Shown here in pieces: positions 25,701 through 39,800 of a DNA stretch of 64,000 nt (position 1 is its first letter; the number at the start of each line of letters is the position of its first letter). The stretch is from Ascidia mentula (Eukaryota > Chordata > Ascidiacea > Phlebobranchia > Ascidiidae): the NCBI GenBank assembly GCA_947561715.1, contig OX387205.1, positions 12,281,001-12,345,000 on the forward strand. Reading direction: 5' to 3'. Under the pieces are notes generated by a model that worked only from the letters and a program-made list of their open reading frames with translations, was not told the origin of the DNA and did not search any database. The translations under genes and the position numbers were made by a program.

Positions 25701-28700
25701 GTGTCCCAGTTCAGTGATTCTTAAACTTCTACTACTAGCATGATCCAGTGTATTTACAAATAAAAGACAAAGAACACGCAACAGAAAATACAAAGTTTAT
25801 ACGCTAATCATTATTAGCAACTGTTTCGAATACTGCTGTGTTCACCACCACTGCTTTGAATTAACTAACCGAGTTGCGTTAATAATGATCAGCATATTAG
25901 CTTTGTCTTTTTTATTCCGTGCAATCAACTCCAGGGTTTCCCAACATTTTAAACGAATGTTGTAAATCATAGTAACACGTTGGTATAACGTTTCAACTGA
26001 AACACAAATAGATTTCAGAAGGAAATAAGTTATCTGAGAGGAAAAATCGAGTTAAAACTATTTTACTTGAACAAAGGACGAACTCATATAAAACGGATGA
26101 AAGCCTCTTCCATCTTAGTAAGGCTGGAAGTTGCTGTTGAACCGTGGTCGGAGGCAAACGCGTTCTTTGAACCGCAACACCACAACCGTATTACCTAAGC
26201 TGCTCTCCGGGCCCTTATGTAAACTCGTCCCTCCGCCGCATTGCGGATGAGGCACCAGCCACGGTGTGAGATGGTTTACTGACGCCGCACGGCTCAATGT
26301 CTGCTTTACCGTCGTTTTGTCGCGAATCCATTCAATGGCATCAGACCGACAACGATATACGTTGTCATGGCGATATCGCTGTTCGTGCGACCGCGGACCA
26401 ACACGTCCTGTGCCTTCACAAATCCTTTGGTGAAATAAAATTAGTATCGGAAATATGGAAGAGCTACTTCGTGTAGCCTCTATGTGAAATAAATATATTT
26501 ATTGCATTTCTGGAATGCATTCCGAGAACTGAAAAAAGGGTAATACACGATCAGTGTCGGTGTGATCTTTTTGTAAAACCAGAAAAATCAATTTCGCCGT
26601 TTAGCGTTGGCAGTTTCTGTCTTATGCAAGTGGAAACATGTAGAATGTTTACCAACTGTCCTTCTCCCTTCTGGATCATCTAAAACATTCACTAAATATA
26701 TTTCATATCCTTGTAAAGACAATAAATGCTTCTTCATATCATGAATATATCGGCGTTCGCGCCCCCTAGTTTTTCAAATGGGTCCCGGCCTTATACGACA
26801 AAGCATTGGACATTTTGCAGTACAGAAAGTACAACGATCTTCACCCCACGTATACAAATGAAAAAAGTTAACACACAGTTTGCACAGACTATTTGCGGAA
26901 TAAAGCAAATGGCCGATGCTCGATAACTTTTTACTAGCCCTCATTCTGTTACAGATTGTGTTTTCTTTGTTCATAGTACATGGCAGCTTATACTTTCGCT
27001 ATGTGTGAGTTTTAATATCAATAAATCAAAAGGTTTCATTGCTGGTCGGATAAAGGATAAGCATGTTATACATCCACTCATAACGTTGTCAAAGGAGACG
27101 CATCCAAAGCCAAAAGAAATGTTAATGTTGTAGACTATAGCAGGCTCACAAATAGCTAATATTCAAAAAAATTAAAAATAAAAAAATAAAAAAAATAGCA
27201 CTCAATAATTTCAGGAAGTTTGCGACGAAAAGAAAAACAAGTAAATTGTGGAGACGATGAATTGAGTCCCCGAGCCCACTTGCTCAGTTGCAAACCAAAT
27301 AAGTGCACCTGACAGACGACGACGAGAAAATAGTGACAAACGCTTTTCACATCCATCGCGCGTGGTTTCACACAAAGACTCGCCGGTGAGCAACCTATAC
27401 CCGAATCGCATTGTTGCCGGTGAAACCTGGAGCACGAAGGAGAAAAGTTTGGTAAAGAAACCGGCGAAAGACAGACAAAAGAAAAATACGGCATCGGTTG
27501 TTCGCCCACGCAAATACCGCAAACGTCAGCCCCCCATAAAGGAACCCTGTTTTTGAGGTAAATGACATGTGGGGCTACGAAAAAGGCCCAATTCACTCAG
27601 GGTTAGCTTGTGAGGAGAGGGGTATAAACAAATCGTCAGTTTGTCAACATGTCTATTGCGAATGCTTCAGTTTGATACGGTCACACAAACCTCAAGTGTC
27701 AAACACGGGTAAGAGGCGTTTTGTCAGAGGAGAAAAACAAATAAACAATTGTACGGAGGTCTTTTTCAAGGGTTTTATAGGCACTTTTTGTAGAATTAAA
27801 AGTTCCACACACCTTTAGTTTGACAACGACACAAAGAGCGCTTGCATAATCCCATTGATTCCTTTTTCAAAAGGTAAAAACGGCAGAAATTGGCAAGCGG
27901 TGAGTGAAACTTATAGTCAGACAAAAATGGCTTTAATCCAGCTAGGTTACCTATGTAATATATTACTTGTCGGATTTGGTTTTATTGCGGTTGTCTTACC
28001 AGACATATTACGTTTTCTTTCTTGTGTTTTGTCAAGGTATGACATAACCTCTGTCCGCCCAAGATTTCCAAACTTAGTGCCACTCGAAATACAAACCACA
28101 ACTCGACTCGATCCTGCTGAAATTTCGCCAAGTACGCAGTTGTTAATAAACACGGTTAACTTTGCCCATTATGGCCAGCGCCCCACACCGAGATAACTTG
28201 AATGGAAGTCAAGTTCAGCGGTCAATTTGTACATGTCTGGCTTGCGATGCCTTGCTCTTGAGAGAACACGCGCCGTATATTCAGGTGTGAGGTCTGTAGG
28301 CGTTCTCACGCATGGCGGGCGCATAAAGAAAGCCCCCCTCGCTGCAGTGGTGATTTATTGTTTAACTTCAAACTTTCCACCTAGTTTAAGCGCTTGGAGG
28401 AATTATAGACCGTGCATCGCGTTAGATAAGCGTCAGGTAGACATTTAAAATAATATTGTTTAGGAGGATATTTTTTTGCAGGGATCAAAAGGAAGATGTA
28501 TATGCGCCATAGTATAGACAATGATTAGACAGAAAGGTTGAAACACCGATCATACAGACAGCTTAGTTGATGCATTATCTGTGTTCCAACTTCACACACC
28601 AGTATAGCTTGTGATACGGTGCTGATCGCGGCCTGACAGGGTACCTTGGTTCCAATATATCCAGATTAGATTGTTACTCTGTAATGCATTTAGACAGAAA

Positions 28701-31700
28701 GATGTGGATTTATCTGCAATTTGTTGGCGATTTGTGTTGGCACAAAAAGGTAATCTGTTGATTGCAATTTTCGTGATGTGAAGGTTGTTCGTGCCAACAA
28801 CATAGACTTTGATTTGAGAAAATAAATCGGCGAGAGAGAGGGAGAGAAAAGAACAGAATGCAACAAACAGCACAAACACATTTTTCCTATCACCGATTTC
28901 GATAACGAACCAGCAATTGAGTTCACAAACCCAGCGGTCGCACTCAGGGTCAAACGAAGAAACATGTTTTTGACTGACAGAAATGCAAAGCAAATCCTCA
29001 TGGCCCTATCTTATATTATCGATAGGTAAACACCATTATAGCCACGTATGTATATCATGAGTCACTGCGTGTACCTAGGTACAGTGACTTAACACAAATA
29101 CTGGCTATTTACGCTTGTTGATCGTAGACGAAACAACGTTTCTCATCAAAACGGAACAGTTTGATTCGGTCGATCGATGTATTTGTTACAATTGTTTTTA
29201 GAAAAAATCTACTACGGCGTTTAGGGCACGTAGAATATGTCTTCTTGTGAGTCAGATCGCTAAACTTTATATTCCACGTCAAGGTCTTAATAAACAATGG
29301 TTGTTGCAAAGGTTGTTTCTTCAGGCAATATTTTTTACCTGGTAGTCTGCTTAAAATACAATTTAAATCAGGTAAAGTTGCACTAATTTATAAACGTATG
29401 TAGGAAGTGACCATGTGTAAAGTTACGGCATGTTAGGTCTCATCAATGCAGTTGGGAGGCAGAGGATGATCTTTTGCCCTAATTAGCCCAGACGCCACTT
29501 TGAATCAAGGTTGAACATATGGCGTACATTATCCGGTTATATTCCTCAATTTTATTGCAAAAAATATCAACAAACCATTTACTATATTGTAAGGTTAAAC
29601 GTGGTTGCGCCGTTGTATCTATCGACGACGTAACGATGGAAACACATCAAAACAATTTTTCGCAACCCTTTCCGCTCTTGGAGTCGCCGACCTCATACGC
29701 GAGACAACGTAAACAATTGAGAATAAATATTTATTCTCTCTGCGCCTATATAACAAGCTAGGAACCCACAACATTGAAGATGAATCTCGCAGGAGACATT
29801 TTTGGACTTCTTTGTGACAGCTTTGAATATAATTTTGCAGTTTCTCCACTGTGGGAGTTTTGAAAGAGAACCACAAAGTTTTCGATAAAAACTTTTAGTG
29901 ATATTTTTTGAGTTACGTATAGGACGTTAGCAGTTGTTCAACATTGTAGTGGCATTTACGTAGAACAAAAATGTTTTTGGGTGCGAAATATCTGGAGTTG
30001 ACAAGCCTAAAAAAGAAAGCCACAGCTAAAATGCCGTTTATTATATTAAGTAGACGTTTCGAACTCTTACTGGGTTCATCATCAATACTATAATAAGCAT
30101 CATTAGTAATAAATGTTTTTAATTTTAGAAACCACACGAGTCCATCTCTGTTGTATAGTAGTGTTCATTGCATTCAGGACAACTAATTGTCATTTAAGGG
30201 CGATAAGAAAATTGCACTTATTACTTACGAAAAAAATATAGGTGTCACATTTTATTGCCCGTGAGCTAGCAAACGCCTCAGTTGAGCGCTGGAGCTTGAC
30301 ATATTTGAGGTGTGTCCGTTTCTTTTTCACGTCGAAATGCCACTAAATTATTAACGAAATGACGGGACCAAAGGCGTTTCTATATCATCAGGCGACGGAC
30401 CGTGCTATAATATGCCGAACGCCCTTTGGTATGGCTACGAACACAAAAAAATGCCGCTGAACTTTCATGGTGCGCGACCCGAAAAATTCTGAAATGCACA
30501 TAATTGGAGGACGAGATATGGGCCGATTCATTTGATCCTAAAGGTGAACAATTATTTTCTTTGATGTGGCAACTATAAGGTTCAATACTGTTCGTAGCAG
30601 AAGTCTGTGGATTTGTACGCTGACCAATAGCGGCAAAACTAAACTAAGACCTATTCAAATTTTTTGTATACAAAACCTGTTACAAATGGCTTTGTACTTC
30701 TGCATGGGTCATAGCGCCCCTGAATTACCAAAAATAAAATTCCTTGCATATTGCTGTTTTATGCCTGGCATACAGGGTTACCATCGACATGGACTGAAAT
30801 AATCACGTTGCCATTTTAAATATCGAATTTGTGTCAGAACTTTGTCCAATTTTAAAAAATATTACTAAACTTTCTCGAGGATGGTTGACCTTGTTTCTAA
30901 GGGTGGCCGATCAGGAAACGTGCAGCACCATATAACCAATAATCTGTTCACTTTATGAACAAATAAGCACCATTGGAGGCAAAAACCAAGAAAAACTACA
31001 CCACATTTCTTAGTAATAAGCACATTTGTATGAGCACAAATCTTAGAAATAAGCACGGTATATGGTAGCCCTGCTCGTAATAACTCAGCAATAACTATAC
31101 TAAAGTCGAACCATCAGAAAAACGATAAACAGAAAGGGGGTATAGTGAAAATATGCACTTCACGTTTGTTTACTACTTCATATTTTCGTCATCCGTAACT
31201 TCTAACAGCGACCATCACACTTTCCCAGGCTTTTGCGGCGCTCAATACGGCGACTCTCTTGTTTACTTAAAAGATTTGACGTGTTTGTGGCAATACACGC
31301 TCAAACCATGTCGGCATTGGCATCAGAGGCGGCTTGTCACAACCAACAACCCCTTAACATGGCGTAGAAGTCCATGTTGTACACAATACCGACCTGGGGA
31401 TGGCATTGGTATTTGGTGCATGCGGGAGGTAGCGTGTATGTATATTTTAGTCAAATCAGTTTATCGAATGCCTGGAGGCGACAACGAGATGAAGATTTAT
31501 GTATGTTTTGTGACTTTGGCGGTTCTATAAAACCGACTTTGCACCAAATGCAGGATTTGGAACAGCACGATGGAATTTTATTCCGACAGTTTTTTTGCTG
31601 CAGGTGAGCTTAGTTTGGTCTACATATTTATGTTGATGCTCTGAAAGTTTTCAAAAAAGTACAGTATTCGAAAAAACAAGCATTTAGTTCAAAAAAAAAA

Positions 31701-34700
31701 ACACCTGCAATTGTAGATGTCGCTATCAGTGGACACCACAAATTCGCACAATTACAATTTTCGCATCGTCAAAACACCGATAAGGTGATCATAAACACAA
31801 TTAAAGCCAAGCTTTAAAAAAAAGTAATCGGTTTCGATAAATTATGCACGAAATAATATCAATGTTTGGCTGAGTTTTGCTTGGAGTTGTCTTGGAAACA
31901 GCATCACACGAACGAGTGATCGGCGGCGCAAAAAAATGAGTTTTATTTTCCTGTCCCGGGGAATCGTAATCCAACGCATAATAAGGCACTGTATTAATAT
32001 TGATGAGGTTACCCGAGTGAAACGTATTCATTTTCCCCACAGCGTTCACACAGGTGTTGCTGAAATGTTGTGTGCGTATCTGTATTAGAATTAGTTTTTT
32101 TTTGCCTTCGCTCGTTAATCAGTTGATTGTAATTAAAGTATTTTGTAAATGCTGATTCTTGGAGCTCAGTAAGTATGTTTGGTTGGTGACAAAATATCGT
32201 GGATGCAGCAAACAGTATTATGGCGATTTTTGTGCACTTAGCAAAGGAAAATGACACTGAGAAATATGATGCATTTTCTGATGTTTTGCGCCAGTTGTTC
32301 TTCACAGGTAATTGTTAAGCGTAAACATAGTCTTTGTGGAAAACGTTTAAGTATTGCCTTGGGGCGGAAAGTTTTCTTTGTGTAATTGGGTAAAGGTGAA
32401 ACAGAGAAGGTGAAACAAAAATTACGTCAAATTAGTCATTTTTCGTGCAGTATTACATAGACCGTGCGGAAATTCTGCGAACTAATTTGAGCTTATTAGT
32501 CAGGACAAAACAACATGAGGTTGTATGAAGTGTCTGAAGTGTCGAATCGCTTAGATGACAAATCCCGCAAGTAAATTAAATGTTTTGTAAGTTGTTTGTG
32601 TGTTTTTCTCGCCACTAAGCAATATTAAACCAATGAAGAGCGTTTTACCCATCCCAACCCACTGCATTATTCATGTACATATGTTTATGCTTCCATGTAA
32701 ATACCCAACATTGTTTCGGGAGCATATAGTTTTCACAGCCTTTTCCCACTGCAATAATAAGTACCCATTTGTATCAGAATCAGAAGCATACAATGGTAGC
32801 GTTTTCGGTATCGGCACTCGCTTCAATCCTGACGTAGTCCCATTAAAAGCACACACATCAGAAATCACCACTGTCAACAGCCCTCACTTGCTTCCCCGTT
32901 ATATAAACCCTACCCACCGGAGGCCATTGTGGTAGTTTGTTTACACTGGAACCCAGGCCCGAGGTGACTATACAGGGGCGCGTTTGTTCGCCACAAACAC
33001 GACGGCGTTGAGTAATTTGAAAAAAATGGGGGAAATTGGACCAAGTGCGACGCTGTTTATCGCAGGCCCTAAATCCGTAGAAAAACAACTTCAGACCGCA
33101 AGGCTTTGTCCGTGTGGACCCGCAAAACAGCGCCGCAATTATATTTTTCGCGCTGGTTTTGCGTCCGTCTGAGCTTGGGACCCGGTCTGTTACCTTTGCG
33201 TCACTGAGCTTGTGTCGCATTGAACACTATAGGCAGTGCAAACATTCTTTGGAGAAGACGGAAAGCGTGTCTGCTGGCACTGCTTTGAGTGCCCTTGAGT
33301 ACTTGGTTGCTTACATAAACAGTTGTGTTTTGGGCGCAGAAATATGGAATTTAGTGCCAACTTTTAGAATTTAATTGTTTGTTTGCGAATAATTTTCGTT
33401 TCGAGTCTGTGTCGAAGTTTCCTGCTGCGTTTAACGTGGAAAAAATATTTAGGATCCAAGGTATGTTATTACCTAGTAGCAATGCATTCAGTTTAAGTAG
33501 CAAACATGTATTTTAAGTTGGGCCGACGTTGTTTTCGTCTATGATTGTTTCGATCACGTTTCTGGGCGATTAAGTCTAACCGTAATACGGCATTGTAGTC
33601 GTGGATAAAGCAAGTGGTTTGGATGAGACTACTTTGAATGTTTTCCTGTTTTGTTACTCTCCGTGTCATCATCCCGTGATCAATTACGTATATTTCCACA
33701 TTCTTGGAACCCTGCGTAGATAACGATCGAGGTGACAATCTGGTTTGACACAATAAGCGAATCTTCGCACCACGACAATACGAACGCGCTGGATTACTGA
33801 AAGTGATGAGTCCAGCCACACGCTCGAATCGCGGATCGCACACGACGCAGTAATTGACACAGCACGAGGAACAAATGGGCTTCGGGTGTCGGCCATTGTC
33901 TTCTAGGTGCGAATACGTGCTTTACCTGTAACTCGATTCCTTTCCATTATCCGCGCGCTCCTGAGTTTAGCCCGCCTAGTTCCCGGCACTGTTGCCACGC
34001 TTCTGCGGATGAAAGTATCATTCCTCGGGTGTGTTTTGTGCTAAACCAAAGAAGACCATACAGGGCGCGAGCCACAGCTGCCAGCGCAGAGTTGGGCGCT
34101 GCGAAACACCGACGTGCGCGTAAACAAACGGGCACCTTCGGGTAAGGAATGCTGCCTATCGTCGGGCATCAGTCGTGGCCGAAAGTGAGTCAAGGCGACT
34201 TTGCCTTCGAGGCACAAGTAAAGTGATTTAGAATGTCTAAGCCACTGGAAAGTGCCTGACCTTTCTCGTTTTAGGGTAGGCAGTACACCGTGTATTTTAG
34301 GCCGCAGAAGCGCAAAATTCATAATAATGCAAACCGATAAGTTGTCAGGCAGCGTACGCAATCAGGCAGAATGCTTTTCGCATGATTGGTCGGTGGAAAT
34401 GCCAGTTTGCTGGAGCGAGGCGCTTTCTCTGGACCGTTACGTCGTTTGAACTTTGAAAGCTGCAGTCCAACAGCAGCGTCTGAAATCCCGTATGTTTCAT
34501 TTGCCATGGATATGTGCTTCAAGACAAGGCAGTGTTACACAGTTAGATTTTGAGCAATCGAGAGTAGCTAAGGCTTTCAGGCTTACAGGATAGGAATTTG
34601 ACTAAGTTTGAAGCTTGGAACTTGGTTGCGTTAGTTTAATACAGTGGCCAAACCCGCAAAAGCATCGTTTGAATCCAATTGGGAGAGTATCCTTTTCAGC

Positions 34701-36788
34701 AAAATATGTCAGTGTTGTTGATGAATGAGTTCATATGACTTCATTTAGCGGCAAGTATTAATGCCCCGGTAGCTATTCGCGACCTAATAGGCGTGACGTT
34801 CCGTATTACCAGGCGCTCCCTGCTAATTCTCTTTCTTCGCCAACACATCGGAATGAGCCTTTTCGGCACGCCTCGATAAACTTGAGACTCCATGGCATGA
34901 TGAGGTTAATATGTTATGTGTAACCCGCCCGGTTCAACGTTGACAATGTAAAAAGCTTTCAACCACTCGGCGAAAAAACCTTCAGGAGAAATTTGTCGAC
35001 TTAAATTTGCTTGGGTACTTATTTGGTGTTTAATGATGGCCACAGTCATACGGGGTAAAGACGTAGCAGGCTGATTTCTGTTGTCCGCAGGAATGTATTA
35101 AAGTCTCCATCTTACAGCTTGGTAATAAGTTAAACTTGGTAAACGGGAAAAAATTTTCTGGTTAAAAGTTGTCACAGGTCATATATGTGTTTTTGAAACG
35201 CAGCAAAACCAAAGCGACGTGGAGTTATTCAAGGAAGTATCAACTTCAGCCCAGTGGCTTTTCTCCCTTGGCAATTATCTCAAACTGATTTTTCACGAGT
35301 TTAAATCTTTACTAAAAACAGACAATTAGCGGAATGCACTTCTTTTAATCCAAGTATACACAAAAATGAAAGAACCTCAACGACCCAAAGTAACCTTCGG
35401 CCTATTAACCCTAATGTACATTGGTAACCGCAGCATGAACCCATATGGGGTAGAATAAGCTGGCCAAATGGAGGGAATGTTTGCCATCGAAGGCAAATAC
35501 CAAGAAAGGGACAGAAAATCCGTCTGTTCAATAGACGTGTTTAAGGTTTAAGTAGGACGTTGAGTATGTACGATCAATGCACGACCGTAAAGCACACATA
35601 AACGCACGTTATTACACTAGAACGTACGTCACTGTTAAATACGTAATCGAGGATAACGATAATTTCGACCTTGACCTAAGGACGCGAAAATCTGTGGACA
35701 AAGGTTAAAAATTGGAACCAAAATGGTTGAGCTTGGTTTAGAATGCAGATTGAAGAATGTGCCCCCTTGCGTACATTTGGCGTAGATTCGTGTAATCTAT
35801 TCCTAGCTCCAGACATGAACAAGATTTTCTTACAGTTAAATTGCCAAAATTGTCAAATTAAACGATGTTACAGAAATCAGATTTGCGATATTTTCCTCTA
35901 GAACCACAGTAAAGTTGAGGAATAGTTCAGAGAAGGGTAAAACAAGTTTAAAGGATTCGCAAACGAGCATTATGTTGTCCTGTTGCATCACCTGGGATAA
36001 AAAACAACTAAATCTAGTGAAGAATACAAGCGACAGTTGTGCAAACTGTATGCGGACAGAGAAAGTGTTTTAAAAAAAGTTTGCAAGAATAACCATCCAG
36101 GTAGCCGACGGCGATGGTTGTTGTGATAAAAGCATGTGAAGAATTTTTTGATTAGATCAGACATCATATTTTCAAAATTTTTCTCAAGAAACGCATATAA
36201 AAAAAGGTAACAAGTGTAAAGGATTGGCAAACGAGCATTCCGTGCTCCAATTTCACCTTCTGGGAAACTACACCACCCAAAGTTTTTTTTGATTAGATCC
36301 GCCGGAACGCGATCCAAACAGTAGCGTGAGAGATTTTGTTGTCTCAAATGCATTCGACCTTGAAAATTTCGTGCGCCCAGTAGGTATCGTAAGAGCCAAG
36401 GGTCGCTGAACATCGGGTTTTATGGGCGTTTAATAGCCCGAAGGCGTAGGCAACGAAGGTTTGTAATCGTCCGGTGTTACCCACTGTGGTCGCAAAACGC
36501 ATCTGCTGGCATACGCAAGCTTCATTCACTTAGATCAGTGTTTCTTGAAGATTTGAGGTCAACGCCCTTTAATTTTTAAAGCCAATCTTTGTCCTGTTTT
36601 GTCTGTGAACGTACATTTGCATCACCACAAGTTAACTATGTATACCTAGGAGTAAACCCCCTTATATCACTTGGTCATTTGCATACATATTTTGCAGGCA
36701 AAATTAAAATGTTATGGGTGTCTTTAAAATTATGAATTGCGCAACCTGGCACCTGCCAAGCAAGCAGAAGTCCACAACCAAAGCATTG
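22757..36788. other. 14-kb stretch: NR4A 3' UTR, then no supported gene
   Basis: The first part should be the NR4A 3' UTR. AATAAA signals occur at 23941-23946 and 24234-24239, but none lies close to the stop codon. A palindromic CRE sits at 23483-23490. An A-rich tract is at 27160-27210 and a GA-rich tract near 28830. Short open frames at 27362-27556 and 27927-28196 are discussed elsewhere and are not called as genes. Two diverged copies of a block of about 35 bp lie at 35936-35970 and 36206-36239. I recognise nothing else. Confidence 0.4.
35936..36239. repeat. Diverged direct repeats about 270 bp apart
   Basis: A block containing TAAAGGATT and GCAAACGAGCATT appears at 35936-35970 and again at 36206-36239. 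Both copies are followed at different distances by TTTTTTGATTAGATC (about 36145 and 36285). This suggests an old partial tandem duplication with later insertions and deletions, or two relics of one repeat family. Confidence 0.5.
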
Positions 36789-36796
36789 TGACGTCA
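36789..36796. promoter_or_regulatory. Palindromic CRE just upstream of WDR86 ATG
   Basis: A perfect TGACGTCA lies 11 bp before the WDR86 start codon. This is the full CREB/ATF consensus, so CREB/ATF control of WDR86 or an initiator-proximal role is plausible. It could instead fall inside the 5' UTR. Confidence 0.4.
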
Positions 36797-36807
36797 CACA
36801 GGGGACC

Positions 36808-39800
36808 ATGGGCTCCGGAGCGTCGAAGGGCAAAGAAAGAGGTTCCAGCGACAGAACGGAAGAAAGAGAGAGGCGGATATTGATTAAAGTTAGTTTCATT
36901 TTGTCGCAATAAGTTTGTGGTTTCAACATTTTTAATTAAAAAAAGGTGGTAAAGTGTTTCACATAAAAATTTGCGCAAAACCGTTGGCGCCATCAACGTG
37001 CTTTTTGGCTTTTCTATTAAACAAGCTCAAATTTCAACAAACAATTTCCCGAGAAAAAGATTTTCACATGTTTGTTTAGTGAAACAAATGCAAGAATTAC
37101 ACACAGCCAAATGCTGCAACAGTTCCAACAAAAACGTTTGTGAAATTTAAGCGTATTTAACAGGAGATTTGGAAAAAACACGTTCAATTAGAAATAAAAT
37201 TTTGTCCGAGTTTCACTAATACTTACACAATACAATCTTCTACAGACTCTGGGTGGTCACACAGGAGGTATCAACTGCATGGATATAGCAGCAAGCCACC
37301 ACCTGTTGTTAACCGGGTCGGACGATAGAACCGCCAGGCTATGGGATCTCATTACATACGAATGCAAGGCAAGTTGCACATAGTATATTAAAAGAATCAG
37401 CACATGGTCCAGTCCACCACACATGGTGCTTTTAATCAAGAAATAACTCGGATGTTGCAAGGATTTTGTGTTCGTTTAAAATATTTGAAACCTCTGCAAG
37501 ATTGCACAGTTCGTATAACGCATTCAAATGTTTTTGTTTATTGTGTCCATATAGTACAAGTTTTACAAGCTAATGAAAGTTGTTGAACAAAGTAATCACA
37601 GTTTTAGTATAACAGTTTTTATATGACGAGTTATTCCTACAAACAAAAATGAATGCGATATTTGTGGTATTAACCTCGTTCCAACTCTTTCCGTTTACTT
37701 CCAGATTTAAACTTAGAAAACTACAGACAATTTTAAGTAAAAGGAAAATCGCACAAAACTGCAAAAAAAAAACGGAGAAAAATGATACTTAGAAAACGGA
37801 TACAGCGAAACGGAGCCTCCCTGATAAAACTTGTGGCAGTTCGAGCCACAAAAACCGCGCTATGTTTACAACGGACCGAAGTGACACATCAGATTAGGCT
37901 CTGAGCTTACACAGTCGCACTGCAATCTCGGGGTTCCTTTGTGTGGAGCACGTAAGACTTATTCGCGCACAAGAAGCTTTGTAAACAAACGAAGTAACGG
38001 AGAAAATGCCTGCACCATCCATTTGCCCATTGAACCTTTTCGCTCACATCTCCGGGAGCAAACAATGACTGAAACATCATGTGCGATTTTTTTATGATTT
38101 TACGCGTTTTGAAAACATTTCAAAAACTGTGTTATAGGTTATTGGGGGATAAGGTTCAGTTCGTACTTTTTTAAAACAGCAAAATGAAGAATTTGGTGGC
38201 TTAAAACTGTTTAAAAAACTTTTCCAAGCAATTAGCAAAAATGTATTTGAATAAGTACATAAACTAAACACGCATTTGATTTAAATTAATCCGATTTTAC
38301 TTGCCTCGCAGGAAAACACAAACTCTAACTTTGTTGTTTGAAACTTAACCGAATTAACAATACCCAATTTAGTTAGGATGTTTTGTTTTCAAAATTACCC
38401 TTAAGTTGTTTCCATAAACTGTGCAAATAGACACATGTGCCAGAATCAGTGTTGTTATGTTTTTATATTTTTTGACATAAACATACAAAAAGACCCCACA
38501 TATTCGAAGACAGTGATAACCAACCCCATACAAAACACTATTTGGGGTGCTTATCATAGGAAGTTGCTGACGTTAGGAAGCCATCGTCAGCTGCTGCGAA
38601 AAGACTGACTTTTCGGTGCCCATTAAATATTGATATTGCGTATTTAAATGCGCTGCCAAAAATGTTGGGTAGTATTATCACCCACATCTATATATTGTGA
38701 TGATCGTCAGTAAATACGACCTGTATGCAAAAAGAGAGATTACTGAACAAATGTACGTTTTTTTACGTCACTTTATTATCGTCATTGTGCTCTTATTTTT
38801 GCTGTAACGGATGTGGCAATGACGTCATTCCGTTTCAAGAATACGTTGAATACAAAGCAGCAACGTAGAAAATATATACATAGCAAAATTTCTCAATCTA
38901 ATGTTATCATCTCAAAGGTTGTTCTGGAAGGTCATGGCGGCTACGTGAGCTGCTGCAAGATGTGGCAAGGTCATTTCGCGTTGACGGGGAGTTTCGATCG
39001 AACTGTTCGCAAGTGGAACACGGTGTCGGGAAACTGCATCATGAAACTTGAACAACACAGGTCGGCAAATATAGGGTCATAATACAAATATTCAGACTAA
39101 CTTTTACAATAAAAAATTACAAGTTAAGTTTATATGTACCGGAGTGATTGCTTTGAATGGCTTTTTTGTTTGGGTCGATGAGGATTTTTTTTATTTTACA
39201 ACATGCTGGAAAACACGGTGTATCCGACAACGTAGCAAGCCAACATGACAACAACCGAAACCGAAACGTATAAATTGTGTCGATAAGCTGTGTTCCTTCT
39301 TGCTTGTATAAAATATATTTTGCGTGGTCGCCTGTCTGCACCCAACACAATTACATACCGCCACCACGTGGTAGGTGGAAACGTCGCTCTATTTTTTGTC
39401 GCCCGTTTAATGTCAAATGAAATGTGAAACGGAGTGAATAATTAACAGGTATTATTTACGTCACAAACGGTTGTGACCGCATTTTGTGACGTGTTTTGGC
39501 TATAGGCAAAACACATGGGCGCTGCGTGCGTCATTTTGAAGTTTGCATAACAGAGTGCTGACAGAAATAAAAAATTCATGAAAACTGAAACTGGTGTTTT
39601 TGTTTACCAAACCTATATGTTAAACTAGTCTGTAAAATTATACGTCACAATATTTTAGATATTTCGTGTGCTTGTTGTTCAATTTGTTCAATTTTGTCGA
39701 GTTGGGAAAATTTGTGTTGTTTTTTAAGCTTTTTGTACAAATTTACTCAATAGATTTGAATCGTTTAGCCCTAGCTCACACAAAGACAAGCAAAATATAC

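Noticed and set aside
27362-27556. Lys/Arg-rich 64-codon frame that could be a terminal exon
   Set aside because: It has no ATG, no partner exon found and no clear acceptor. The basic composition alone is not evidence.
37850-37870. TTGTGGC/GCCACAA hairpin resembling a tRNA T-arm
   Set aside because: No cloverleaf can be built upstream, and it lies inside a WDR86 intron.
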